From Gemmatimonadaceae bacterium (GTDB taxonomy: Bacteria > Gemmatimonadota > Gemmatimonadetes > Gemmatimonadales > Gemmatimonadaceae): a DNA stretch of 40,509 bases. The notes under the pieces are model-generated. The model was not told the origin of the DNA and made no database searches. It saw nothing but the letters and a program-made list of their open reading frames with translations. Positions within the stretch are counted from its first letter, which is position 1. Every line of letters begins with the position of its first letter. A program made the position numbers and the translations under genes. Location: the NCBI GenBank assembly GCA_035606695.1, contig DATNEW010000030.1, positions 1 to 40,509 of the forward strand, written 5' to 3'. This document shows positions 34,463 through 40,509 of the stretch, piece by piece.

Positions 34463-35686
34463 GTGAACGTGTCGCGCCCGCTCGTCGCACTCTCGCTGAT
34501 CTTCCTCACGATTCCAAGCCGCGCCACCCGCGCACAGGCGAGCGCCGCCGCCGCGATCGGCGTCGCCATGCAGCATGAGGGCGATGGCTGGCGCTCGGGC
34601 ACGCGAATCGATCCGGCGTTCCGTCTCGACAACCGCTGGTTCGGCTTGCGCGGCGACCTGTCCGCGATGGCCGATGCGAACAGTCTGCGCGCCGACGAAA
34701 GCAGTCTTGCATTCAACGCGGCGTCGCCTGCGATCGGTGTCCTTCGTCTCACGACGACGTCGCGATTCGACGACATCCCGATCGCACATGGTGTGATGCG
34801 CGGACTCGGCACGGTCGAGTCGGCGATCAGCGCCGCCGCGAACGGCCGAGGCATGTGGCTGGGCGCCGCCGTCGAGCGGTCGGCGGCGCTCGACAGCGTT
34901 GCCGCGCGCCCCCTGCTCCGCCTCGGCCTATGGCAACAGTGGAAGTCGATGACGTTCTCGATCGCATCAGAGACGCATGCCGTGAAGATCGGCGCCCGGC
35001 CCGCGACCTTTCATACAGGGCTCCGCCCTGACAGTCTGTACGACTCGCTGTCAAAAACGTGGACGCCTACGACGCGGCAAGTCTTTTTCGGCGACAGCGG
35101 CACGGCGGCGCATGCGCTGCAATGGGCCGACATCGAAGCACGCTTGAGCGGTTCGGCCGCGCGCATCTCATTCGACGGACGACTCGGCTATCGTCCCGCG
35201 CTCGACGGCGCAGCCGCGTCACTCTGGGGCCGCGTCACCGCGACCGCCGAGCTCTCGCCGCGACTGTCGCTCATCGCGGGCGCGGGGCGAGAGTCCGCTC
35301 GGTTGTGGGTTGGGGCTCCCGCTTCGCGCTTCATGACGCTCGGCCTTCGCGTTGCCCCCGCCGCTCTCATGCGGCCCGCGTCGCCGCCACACGTTCGGCC
35401 GTCCGCCTCGACCTTCTCGATCGATCGCATGGAGGGCGGCGGATATGTCATCACGATGCGCGTGCCCGATGCGCGCACCGTCGAGATCTCTGGTGATTTC
35501 AACGGGTGGAAACCCGTCGCACTGCGCGAGACGAAGCTCGACGTGTGGGAGACGGCGTTGGCGCTTCCCGCGGGCACATACCATGTGAACGTTCGCGTCA
35601 ACGGCGATCGATGGGTCGCGCCGCCGGGCCTCGCGTCGACGGTGGACGATTTCAACGGCGCCGTCGGATTACTCGTCATTCGCTGA
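34463..35686 (+). CDS. Exported protein with C-terminal isoamylase/AMPK-CBM-like domain
   Basis: 407 residues from the GTG at 34463, which has GGAG 8 nt upstream. The signal peptide (VALSLIFLTIPSRATRA) ends near an AQA site. The middle 280 residues look beta-rich, as in outer-membrane proteins. The last about 85 residues form an early-set/glycogen-binding-type module (VEISGDFNGWKPVAL...GTYHVNVRVNGDRWV). The same module ends the anti-sigma candidate at 36260, so the two proteins may respond to related ligands or each other. Whether it binds polysaccharide is unknown. Confidence 0.8.
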   Translation: MNVSRPLVALSLIFLTIPSRATRAQASAAAAIGVAMQHEGDGWRSGTRIDPAFRLDNRWFGLRGDLSAMADANSLRADESSLAFNAASPAIGVLRLTTTSRFDDIPIAHGVMRGLGTVESAISAAANGRGMWLGAAVERSAALDSVAARPLLRLGLWQQWKSMTFSIASETHAVKIGARPATFHTGLRPDSLYDSLSKTWTPTTRQVFFGDSGTAAHALQWADIEARLSGSAARISFDGRLGYRPALDGAAASLWGRVTATAELSPRLSLIAGAGRESARLWVGAPASRFMTLGLRVAPAALMRPASPPHVRPSASTFSIDRMEGGGYVITMRVPDARTVEISGDFNGWKPVALRETKLDVWETALALPAGTYHVNVRVNGDRWVAPPGLASTVDDFNGAVGLLVIR

Positions 35687-35730
35687 CCGTTGTGACGCCG
35701 GCCACCGCGCGCGGGTATCACCCGTTGCCA

Positions 35731-36267
35731 ATGAGCGACGCCGTGGATGTGAGTGCCGCGCGAGCGGGCGATGCACGCGCGTTCGCGGCGCTGGTCGACC
35801 GTCACGCGCCGGCATGCCTTCGCTACGCGACGCGCATGCTCGGCTCGGTCGAAGACGCCGAGGACGCGACGCAGGAAGCGTTCGCGCGCGCGTACCGGGC
35901 GTTGGCGGGCTACGATGCATCGATGAGCTTTCGAACGTGGGTCATGAGTATTCTCATAAATCGATGTCGAACGAGTTTGCTGCACCGCAAGCGTCGCACG
36001 CTGCGTGTGGTGCTGGATGAGGACGCGGTGGCGCGGGCACATGTCGAAGCATCGGATAGCGATGCCCATCTCCGCGACGCGATCGAGCGGGCGCTCGCCC
36101 AGCTCGATGCACCGCAGCGCGAGGCGTTCTTGCTGAAACACGTCGAGTTGTTGAGCTACGAAGAGATGGCGGCGATGAGCGGAATGAAGATCTCAGCGCT
36201 GAAGATGCGCGTGCAGCGCGCCTGCGAGCGACTGCAGGCGCTTCTCGAGGAGGACCGCTATGCGTGA
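35731..36267 (+). CDS. ECF-type RNA polymerase sigma factor
   Basis: 178 residues. Region 2 has FAALVDRHAPACLRYATRML, DAEDATQEAFARAYRAL and FRTWVMSILINRCR. Region 4 has AQLDAPQREAFLLKHVELLS, then YEEMAAMSGMKISALKMRVQ. The layout is that of the sigma-70 family ECF group. The ATG at 35731 is preferred; a GTG at 35692 would add 13 residues. Its 3' end overlaps the next gene by 8 nt, consistent with a sigma/anti-sigma pair. Confidence 0.92.
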   Translation: MSDAVDVSAARAGDARAFAALVDRHAPACLRYATRMLGSVEDAEDATQEAFARAYRALAGYDASMSFRTWVMSILINRCRTSLLHRKRRTLRVVLDEDAVARAHVEASDSDAHLRDAIERALAQLDAPQREAFLLKHVELLSYEEMAAMSGMKISALKMRVQRACERLQALLEEDRYA

Positions 36268-36820
36268 ACATCACGATGACGACAGCCAGCTGACCCCGCT
36301 GCTCGCGCGCGGCGCACGACTGCTGCGCGACGAGCCCCGCGTGCGCGATGCGTGGCGCGATGCGCTTGTCGACCGCGTCGCGCGTGAAGCCGCGCCTGTG
36401 CGTTCGGGTTCGCCTTCGCCTCGCGTTCGGTTGAGCATTCCGATGGCGATTGCCGCGGGCCTGGCATGCGCATTGATCGGCGGCGCGGCGGCGACGGTCG
36501 TGCAGTCGCGCAGCAGACCGCGCGTTGAGGCGGCGGTCGCCGCGAATACGATGCTTCTGCCCGTGCGATTCAGCGTCGTCGCGCCAAACGCATCGACCGT
36601 GTCGGTCGTCGGCGACTTCAATCACTGGAATCCGACGCGGCTGCCGATGCGCCGCTCCGCCGATGGCCGGGTGTGGGAGGTCGAAGTCCGACTCCCGCTC
36701 GGCCGATACAACTACGCGCTCTTCATCGACGGCAAGGTGGCGCCCGATCCGGCGGCGCCGCGTGCCGGCGACGACGATTTCGGCTCGCCCAACTCCGTCC
36801 TCATGGTGCGCGGCTCATGA
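36260..36820 (+). CDS. Membrane anti-sigma candidate with periplasmic CBM-like domain
   Basis: 186 residues. A cytoplasmic N-terminal about 55 residues is followed by one membrane helix (IPMAIAAGLACALIGGAAAT, about 61-82) and an extracytoplasmic isoamylase/AMPK-CBM-like module (VSVVGDFNHWNPTRLPM...GRYNYALFIDGKVAPDP). The overlap with the ECF sigma gene and the one-helix topology suggest it holds the sigma factor. A canonical zinc anti-sigma HxxxCxxC motif is absent, so the inhibitory role is inferred from context. Confidence 0.8.
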   Translation: MREHHDDDSQLTPLLARGARLLRDEPRVRDAWRDALVDRVAREAAPVRSGSPSPRVRLSIPMAIAAGLACALIGGAAATVVQSRSRPRVEAAVAANTMLLPVRFSVVAPNASTVSVVGDFNHWNPTRLPMRRSADGRVWEVEVRLPLGRYNYALFIDGKVAPDPAAPRAGDDDFGSPNSVLMVRGS

Positions 36821-37419
36821 GTAAACTATCATTGCTTGCACTCGCAGCCGTCGTGATGGCGTCGAGCGCGAGCGCACAGGACGCTCCCCTTCCCGCCTCG
36901 CTCGCGCCAGCGACGCGGGCACTCCTCCAACAATTGATCGACTCGGTGGGCGCGCTCGGCGTTCCGCGCAAGCCACTCGCCGACAAGGCCGCCGAGGGCG
37001 TGTTGAAGGGCGCCGAGGCGGATCGGATCGTGCGAGCGGTGCGGTCGCTCGCCCAGGAGATCGAGACGGCCCGCGGCGCACTCGACGGCACGAACGACCT
37101 CGCGCTGCTCGGCGCCGCGGCCGGTGCGCTGCACGCCGGCGTGAGCGCGAATGATTTGCGGCGACTGGCGCATCCGGCCGGCGCGAGCGCCGACCCGCCC
37201 ACGCTCGCGACCGCGCTCGTTACGCTCGTCGATCTCGTCTCCAAACGCATTCCGGTCGACGTCGCGACGCTCTCGATCCAGAGCATGATCGATCGACGCG
37301 CCAACGAGAAGCAATTCAGGGCGCTGCGCAGCGACGTCGCGCGCGACGTGCTCGCCGGCCAGTCACCCGAGGCGTCGCTCGCCGCACGAACGCGCGCGCA
37401 GCTTCGCATCACACCATGA
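36817..37419 (+). CDS. Exported helical protein of unknown function
   Basis: 200 residues. The signal peptide (LSLLALAAVVMASSASAQ) is followed by an entirely helical Ala/Leu/Arg-rich mature part without Cys. It starts by ATGA overlap with the anti-sigma candidate, so it belongs to the sigma operon. The family is not recognised. Confidence 0.8.
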   Translation: MSKLSLLALAAVVMASSASAQDAPLPASLAPATRALLQQLIDSVGALGVPRKPLADKAAEGVLKGAEADRIVRAVRSLAQEIETARGALDGTNDLALLGAAAGALHAGVSANDLRRLAHPAGASADPPTLATALVTLVDLVSKRIPVDVATLSIQSMIDRRANEKQFRALRSDVARDVLAGQSPEASLAARTRAQLRITP

Positions 37420-37496
37420 AAGTCGTCGTGACTTCGCGTTGCACACTCAGGTATCAGAGTGCACGAAGTACAAACGCACACACCGTTGGAGGAAGC

Positions 37497-38279
37497 ATGA
37501 TGCGATTGCAATTTGTGCTCGCGGCCGTTGCCGCCGCGATCGTCACGGCGTGCTCGGGCGACGCCGCCACGACGTCGATCGACGGACCGCAAACCATAGC
37601 GGCAACGACACCCGCGTCGCGCGGCAATGACACATCCGCAAGCTCACCCGGCACGTCGAACGGCGCCGTCGCGAGCGTAACGATCACGCCGCACGCGTTG
37701 ACCCTTGGCCTCGGGCGCTTTTCGACGCCGACGATCGCCGCATACGACGCGAAGGGCGTTGTCGTGACCGGAAAGGCCGCGACGTGGCGCTCGGCCGATG
37801 CGAGCATTGCCATCACGAGCGACACGGGTCTCGTGTATGCCAGGGCTCTTGGCACGACGAAAGTCTATGGAAGCATCGACGGCCACACCGACTCCATGAC
37901 TGTCACCGTCGTCGACGCGCCGGCGACGAACCCGCCGCCGCCGCCCGCGCCGGGCGTCGCGTCGTTCGATCTCGCCATCACGGTCAATGGGGCGGTCCTC
38001 AGCGGAGCCGACACCAGCGGCTTCGTTCACGTCGCTGGGGCAACGGTGAAGCTGACGCGTGTCGGCGGCATCACCGGCGATACGCTGTCGACGTCAATTC
38101 CCGCCGGCAGCGCTACGACCGACGCCAACGGGAACGTCTCGTTCAAATCGCTCGTCGGCGGATCATACACCGTCGAGATCACGCCGCCGTCGGGTTCGGG
38201 ATACGCGGCGATCACGAGCGGCATCTATCGGCCGACGACGAGCGACGTGCACATGACGTTCACGTTGAGCAAACACTAA
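37497..38279 (+). CDS. Lipoprotein with bacterial Ig-like (BIG2-type) domain
   Basis: 260 residues. A lipobox at VTAC (Cys19) is followed by a Thr/Ser-rich linker, then a BIG2-like domain (VASVTITPHALTLGLGRFST...ATWRSADASIA...GLVYARALGTTKVYGSIDG...TVTV, about 55-140). A Pro-rich hinge (PPPPPAPG) and a C-terminal carboxypeptidase-regulatory/prealbumin-like beta domain follow, with GNVSFKSLVGGSYTVEITPP. It is a surface-located adhesion or structural protein by family analogy. GGAGG precedes the ATG at 37497. The ORF extends to an upstream ATG at 37416, but that would remove the lipoprotein signal from the N-terminus. Confidence 0.82.
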   Translation: MMRLQFVLAAVAAAIVTACSGDAATTSIDGPQTIAATTPASRGNDTSASSPGTSNGAVASVTITPHALTLGLGRFSTPTIAAYDAKGVVVTGKAATWRSADASIAITSDTGLVYARALGTTKVYGSIDGHTDSMTVTVVDAPATNPPPPPAPGVASFDLAITVNGAVLSGADTSGFVHVAGATVKLTRVGGITGDTLSTSIPAGSATTDANGNVSFKSLVGGSYTVEITPPSGSGYAAITSGIYRPTTSDVHMTFTLSKH

Positions 38280-38287
38280 TGATCTTC

Positions 38288-38368
38288 GCTCTGGACGCGA
38301 AGCGGCTCGGTGCGGTTCGATCGGCCGGAGTTGCTCGACCTGCTCAGTGCACGCTTCGCGTCCAGAGC
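38288..38368. terminator. Long inverted repeat between convergent genes
   Basis: Perfect 17-bp arms GCTCTGGACGCGAAGCG (38288-38304) and CGCTTCGCGTCCAGAGC (38352-38368) enclose a 47-nt loop. The right arm lies within the last codons of the leftward gene. It is placed as a bidirectional terminator, but there is no T run. Confidence 0.55.
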
Positions 38369-39411
38369 ACGAAGTACGCGGGGTGATGCATCGCGCTGCC
38401 TCGGCACTCGCGCAGCAGGTCCATCTGCGAGACCATCGTTTCATCGACGAACGCGTTCGGCCGAAACACCTCGACGAGCTGCACGTCGTTGGCGCTGAAC
38501 GATCGCAGCGGTTGATACACGGCACGCCTGCCGTCGAGGAGCAGACAGTCGCCGTCGTCGGTCGATCCCGTGCCCTGCTCGGCCGACCGGCGCGAGATGT
38601 TGAACGCCGGATCGCGGTACTGCTGCAGCACGAACTCGAGCGACGCGCGATCGTAGCGAAAGAGATCCCCGGGGCCGAGTAGCGGTCGGCCCGATTCGCC
38701 GAGCATGCGATGGTCGAATGCGTCGAAGGGAGCGTCCGCGCTGCCATAGCCGCTTGCATTTGAGCCGCGGGGCAGGCCGAACATCTTGAACGCGATCGAG
38801 CGATTGTCATCGTCGACGATCTGCATCACGTGCGTGATCGGCCGCAGTCCGTGTCGGCGGATGCGAACCATGTACGACCCGGCGGCGAGGCTCTCGAACT
38901 GAAAGGATCCACTCGAGTCGGTGATCGTCGAGAGGCCGGCGCCGAGGAGTCGCACGTCGGCGTTGGGGACCGGGGCGCCGGTCGAGTCGCGCACGCTGCC
39001 GCCGATGCTCGACGTTCCGCGTCGCCGCGAGTTACCGGGCGCCTCGACGACGACGCGATCGAGTTGGCGCGTGACAGGCATCATGGCGACGTCGACTTGC
39101 AGCGCGCGGCCCGATTGGGCGGTCCAGCGATACTCGACGCTTTGGAAGCCGATCCGGCGAACGAGCGCGGTGTGGCGGCCGGCGGGGACGTCGCGGAGTG
39201 TGAAGCGGCCGATGCTGTCGGCGCGCGTGGAGAGTGGCTCGCCGACGAGCGTGATGGTGACGTCGGCGAGCGCGGCGCCGGTGGCGTCGTGGACGGTGCC
39301 GGAGAGCGTGCTGGTCGCTGCGACTGGCGTTTGTGCGTCGAGTTGGTGCGTGCCGAACGTGCCGGCGATAGCGAGCGCGAGGCCGAGCGCGGCGATGAGC
39401 CTACTAGACAT
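38344..39411 (-). CDS. Exported protein with two carboxypeptidase-regulatory-like domains
   Basis: 355 residues with a signal peptide (LIAALGLALAIAGTFGTHQLDAQ). Two CarboxypepD_reg-type beta-sandwich repeats are visible: LSGTVHDATGAALADVTITL...RFTLRDVPAGRHTALVRRIGF (about 36-100) and IGGSVRDSTGAPVPNADVRLL...SFQFESLAAGSYMVRIRRHG (about 136-200). The C-terminal 150 residues end with a region reminiscent of a TonB-receptor plug (ANDVQLVEVF). No barrel follows. Transcribed leftwards, after a palindrome-rich promoter region with CTAGA-type dyads. Confidence 0.85.
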   Translation of the reverse strand: MSSRLIAALGLALAIAGTFGTHQLDAQTPVAATSTLSGTVHDATGAALADVTITLVGEPLSTRADSIGRFTLRDVPAGRHTALVRRIGFQSVEYRWTAQSGRALQVDVAMMPVTRQLDRVVVEAPGNSRRRGTSSIGGSVRDSTGAPVPNADVRLLGAGLSTITDSSGSFQFESLAAGSYMVRIRRHGLRPITHVMQIVDDDNRSIAFKMFGLPRGSNASGYGSADAPFDAFDHRMLGESGRPLLGPGDLFRYDRASLEFVLQQYRDPAFNISRRSAEQGTGSTDDGDCLLLDGRRAVYQPLRSFSANDVQLVEVFRPNAFVDETMVSQMDLLRECRGSAMHHPAYFVLWTRSVH

Positions 39412-39418
39412 TTAGTAG
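39401..39418. promoter_or_regulatory. Dyad CTACTA-N6-TAGTAG over the start codon
   Basis: A perfect 6-bp inverted repeat straddling the start codon of the leftward gene. With the palindrome at 39445-39462 it forms a pair of TA-rich dyads in an otherwise GC-rich region, as expected for operators of a BlaI/MecI-like repressor. Confidence 0.5.
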
Positions 39419-39444
39419 ATTCTACCGTCGCTGCGGAGCGGCGT

Positions 39445-39462
39445 CAACTAGAATTCTAGTTG
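39445..39462. promoter_or_regulatory. 18-bp perfect palindrome CAACTAGAATTCTAGTTG
   Basis: Perfect and TA-rich, 34 nt upstream of the start codon of the leftward gene. Spaced about 44 bp from the CTACTA/TAGTAG dyad. Probable operator; the regulator is not encoded in the window. Confidence 0.55.
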
Positions 39463-39471
39463 GTTCGCGTC

Positions 39472-39501
39472 AAAAAAAACGCCGCGACGGCGGCGGCGTT
39501 T
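39472..39501 (-). terminator. Rho-independent terminator of the tRNA array
   Basis: Arms AAACGCCG (39477-39484) and CGGCGTTT (39494-39501). Read on the minus strand the stem is followed by a run of eight T. It lies about 70 nt after the last tRNA. Confidence 0.85.
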
Positions 39502-39572
39502 CGCGGGATCGGGGCGGTTGGAGTGTCCGGGCGACCGGTGGATGCGTCGCGGATCAAATCAAGGATCTCAAG

Positions 39573-39644
39573 AGCCAGCGGTCGGGATTGAACCGACGAC
39601 CGCTCGATTACGAATCGAGTGCTCTACCACTGAGCTACGCTGGC
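39573..39644 (-). tRNA. tRNA-Thr (anticodon CGT)
   Basis: A 72-nt cloverleaf on the minus strand. Acceptor GCCAGCG pairs with CGCTGGC, anticodon arm CTCGA-TTCGTAA-TCGAG, T arm GTCGG-TTCAATC-CCGAC. It is the last gene of the leftward tRNA array. Confidence 0.95.
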
Positions 39645-39647
39645 AGA

Positions 39648-39710
39648 TCGTGCGTGGAACGTGCGTGGAACGTGGGTGCAACGTGCGTGCAACGTACGTG
39701 GATCGTGCGT
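39648..39710. repeat. 11-bp imperfect tandem repeat x6 between tRNA genes
   Basis: Successive 11-mers close to GTGCGTGGAAC/GTGCGTGCAAC between the Thr and Leu tRNA genes. They resemble the reverse complement of the 11-mers at 9340-9394. Confidence 0.75.
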
Positions 39711-39799
39711 TCGTGGTGCGCAGAATGACGAGTACGGCGTGCGACCGGTAACCGTGCAACTCGTGATGCTGGTGATGTGTTTGGTGCGCTTGCTGACCA

Positions 39800-39881
39800 T
39801 GCCCTGGCACGGACTCGAACCGTGACGCCTTGCGGCACCACCCCCTCAAGATGGCGTGTCTACCAATTTCACCACCAGGGC
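39800..39881 (-). tRNA. tRNA-Leu (anticodon GAG)
   Basis: 82 nt on the minus strand. Acceptor GCCCTGG/CCAGGGC with discriminator A, a long variable arm (class II tRNA), anticodon loop TTGAGGG giving GAG, T arm CACGG-TTCGAGT-CCGTG. Confidence 0.95.
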
Positions 39882-39900
39882 CCTGCGCTGTACGGCTGTC

Positions 39901-39962
39901 GTTCAAGGTGCTTCAACGCGCTTCAACGTGCTTCAAGGTGCTTGCCGTCCAACGTGCTTGAC
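39901..39962. repeat. Tandem GTGCTTCAA-type repeats between tRNA genes
   Basis: Repeated GTGCTTCAAC/GCGCTTCAAC/GTGCTTGACG units of 10-11 bp between the Leu and Asp tRNA genes. Confidence 0.65.
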
Positions 39963-40046
39963 GTCTCACGAACCAGCTTTCAGATCGGCGATTAAAGCTC
40001 TGAGATACCAGAGCTCGAATGTGCGTCCACGTCCAGCTGTCCAACA

Positions 40047-40121
40047 CGGGAGCGACGGGGCTCGAACCCGCGACCTCTCGAGTGACAGTCGAGTGCTCTA
40101 ACCAAACTGAGCTACGCCCCC
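40047..40121 (-). tRNA. tRNA-Asp (anticodon GTC)
   Basis: 75 nt on the minus strand. Acceptor GGGGGCG/CGCTCCC with one G-T pair, anticodon arm CTCGA-CTGTCAC-TCGAG, T arm GCGGG-TTCGAGC-CCCGT. Confidence 0.95.
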
Positions 40122-40164
40122 AACACCATCCATACCGCCCTTCCCTGCGCCTGCACTTTCACGA

Positions 40165-40236
40165 TAGCCCGTAGGGGAATCGAACCCCTCTCTGCACCGT
40201 GAAAGGGTGCCGTCCTAACCGATAGACGAACGGGCC
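40165..40236 (-). tRNA. tRNA-Glu (anticodon TTC)
   Basis: 72 nt on the minus strand. Acceptor GGCCCGT/ACGGGCT with discriminator A, anticodon arm GCACC-CTTTCAC-GGTGC, T arm AGGGG-TTCGATT-CCCCT. Confidence 0.95.
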
Positions 40237-40260
40237 GTCTTGCTGGCCTTTCCAGTCCTA

Positions 40261-40301
40261 CTGCAACCTGCGTACAACCTGCGTACAACCTGCGTACAAC
40301 T
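40261..40301. repeat. 11-bp tandem repeat CTGCGTACAAC between the two tRNA-Glu genes
   Basis: Three CTGCGTACAAC units plus a degenerate first copy (CTGCAAC), ending at ACTTGG. Confidence 0.8.
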
Positions 40302-40305
40302 TGGA

Positions 40306-40378
40306 TAGCGGTAACGGGATTCGAACCCGTGTTTGGGCCTTGAGAGGGCCCCGTCCTAGTCCCCTAGACGATACCGCC
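40306..40378 (-). tRNA. tRNA-Glu (anticodon CTC)
   Basis: 73 nt on the minus strand. Acceptor GGCGGTA/TACCGCT, anticodon arm GGGCC-CTCTCAA-GGCCC, T arm ACGGG-TTCGAAT-CCCGT. It is the first gene of the leftward array within the window. Confidence 0.95.
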
Positions 40379-40386
40379 GCGCTTGG

Positions 40387-40428
40387 CCGCTACGCGACGA
40401 AGCGCGGCGGCATCATTCCATTTGAAGT
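40387..40428. repeat. 42-bp direct repeat, copy 1
   Basis: Identical to 40468-40509, offset 81 bp. The second copy is cut by the window end, so the repeat may be longer or part of an array. A 9-bp inverted repeat GCGAACGCG/CGCGTTCGC (40430-40448) lies between the copies. Confidence 0.9.
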
Positions 40429-40467
40429 CGCGAACGCGACGCGTTCGCTCCTCTCTCCTCTCGCATA

Positions 40468-40509
40468 CCGCTACGCGACGAAGCGCGGCGGCATCATTCC
40501 ATTTGAAGT
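40468..40509. repeat. 42-bp direct repeat, copy 2 (reaches window end)
   Basis: Identical over 42 bp to 40387-40428 and still matching at the last base of the window. It is upstream of the tRNA array, where its promoter would be expected. Confidence 0.9.

Noticed and set aside
37424..37446. Possible sigma54 box before the Ig-like lipoprotein
   Set aside because: TTGC is present but the -24 element has TG rather than GG at the required spacing.
39648..40301. CRISPR-like repeats between tRNA genes
   Set aside because: Units are 10-11 bp, contiguous and without spacers; no cas genes.

Overview
The window is GC-rich DNA with dense, short-spaced genes. It is probably from a soil-type Gram-negative bacterium of the Gemmatimonadota or a close relative. 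That guess rests on outer-membrane machinery (TolC, OmpA, lipoproteins), an ECF sigma factor next to isoamylase/AMPK-CBM-like proteins, carboxypeptidase-regulatory-domain proteins and a NHLM-type RiPP exporter. No marker gene fixes the taxonomy.

Layout. (1) 261-6590 (+): four tightly spaced genes of visibly less GC-rich DNA: a large nuclease-like/helical-repeat protein, an unknown protein, a DUF5677-like protein and a SEC-C protein. They look like an accessory, defence-type island and end at the 3' side of a tRNA-Gly gene. (2) 7348-10003: a PCYCGC-family protein, a small CheD-like deamidase candidate, an OmpA-family lipoprotein and a small secreted protein. (3) 10085-34318: the centrepiece, a ribosomally synthesised peptide (RiPP) locus. 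It has eleven double-glycine precursor genes (six with long nitrile-hydratase-like NHLP leaders, five with short leaders), two complete class II lanthipeptide synthetases (LanM), an unknown protein coupled to LanM1, a small membrane protein, a TolC/HlyD/two-ABC-transporter NHLM export system with a C39 leader peptidase, a periplasmic binding lipoprotein, an HExxH protein and a sigma54 enhancer-binding protein (EBP). (4) 34463-39411: ECF sigma factor, membrane anti-sigma candidate, CBM-type and Ig-like envelope proteins. (5) 39477-40509: a leftward array of five tRNA genes with a terminator, and repeats at the window edge.

How the RiPP locus works together (partly inference). Four sites with sigma54 spacing (GG-N10-GC with TTGC) lie in front of exactly the four precursor-led transcription units, and the last gene of the export operon is a sigma54 activator. 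The locus therefore looks like a self-contained sigma54 regulon. Precursors would be modified by LanM1 and LanM2, cut after GG by the C39 domain and exported through the NHLM ABC/HlyD/TolC channel. Two points stand out. Seven of the eleven cores have no cysteine, so they cannot form lanthionine rings. LanM2 has Ser in place of one zinc-ligand Cys of its cyclase domain. Cores fall into hydrophobic/Ala-rich, Cys-rich paired, Pro-rich EPIIP and Leu-Ser-Pro repeat types.

No transposase, integrase, IS element, rRNA or CRISPR array was recognised.
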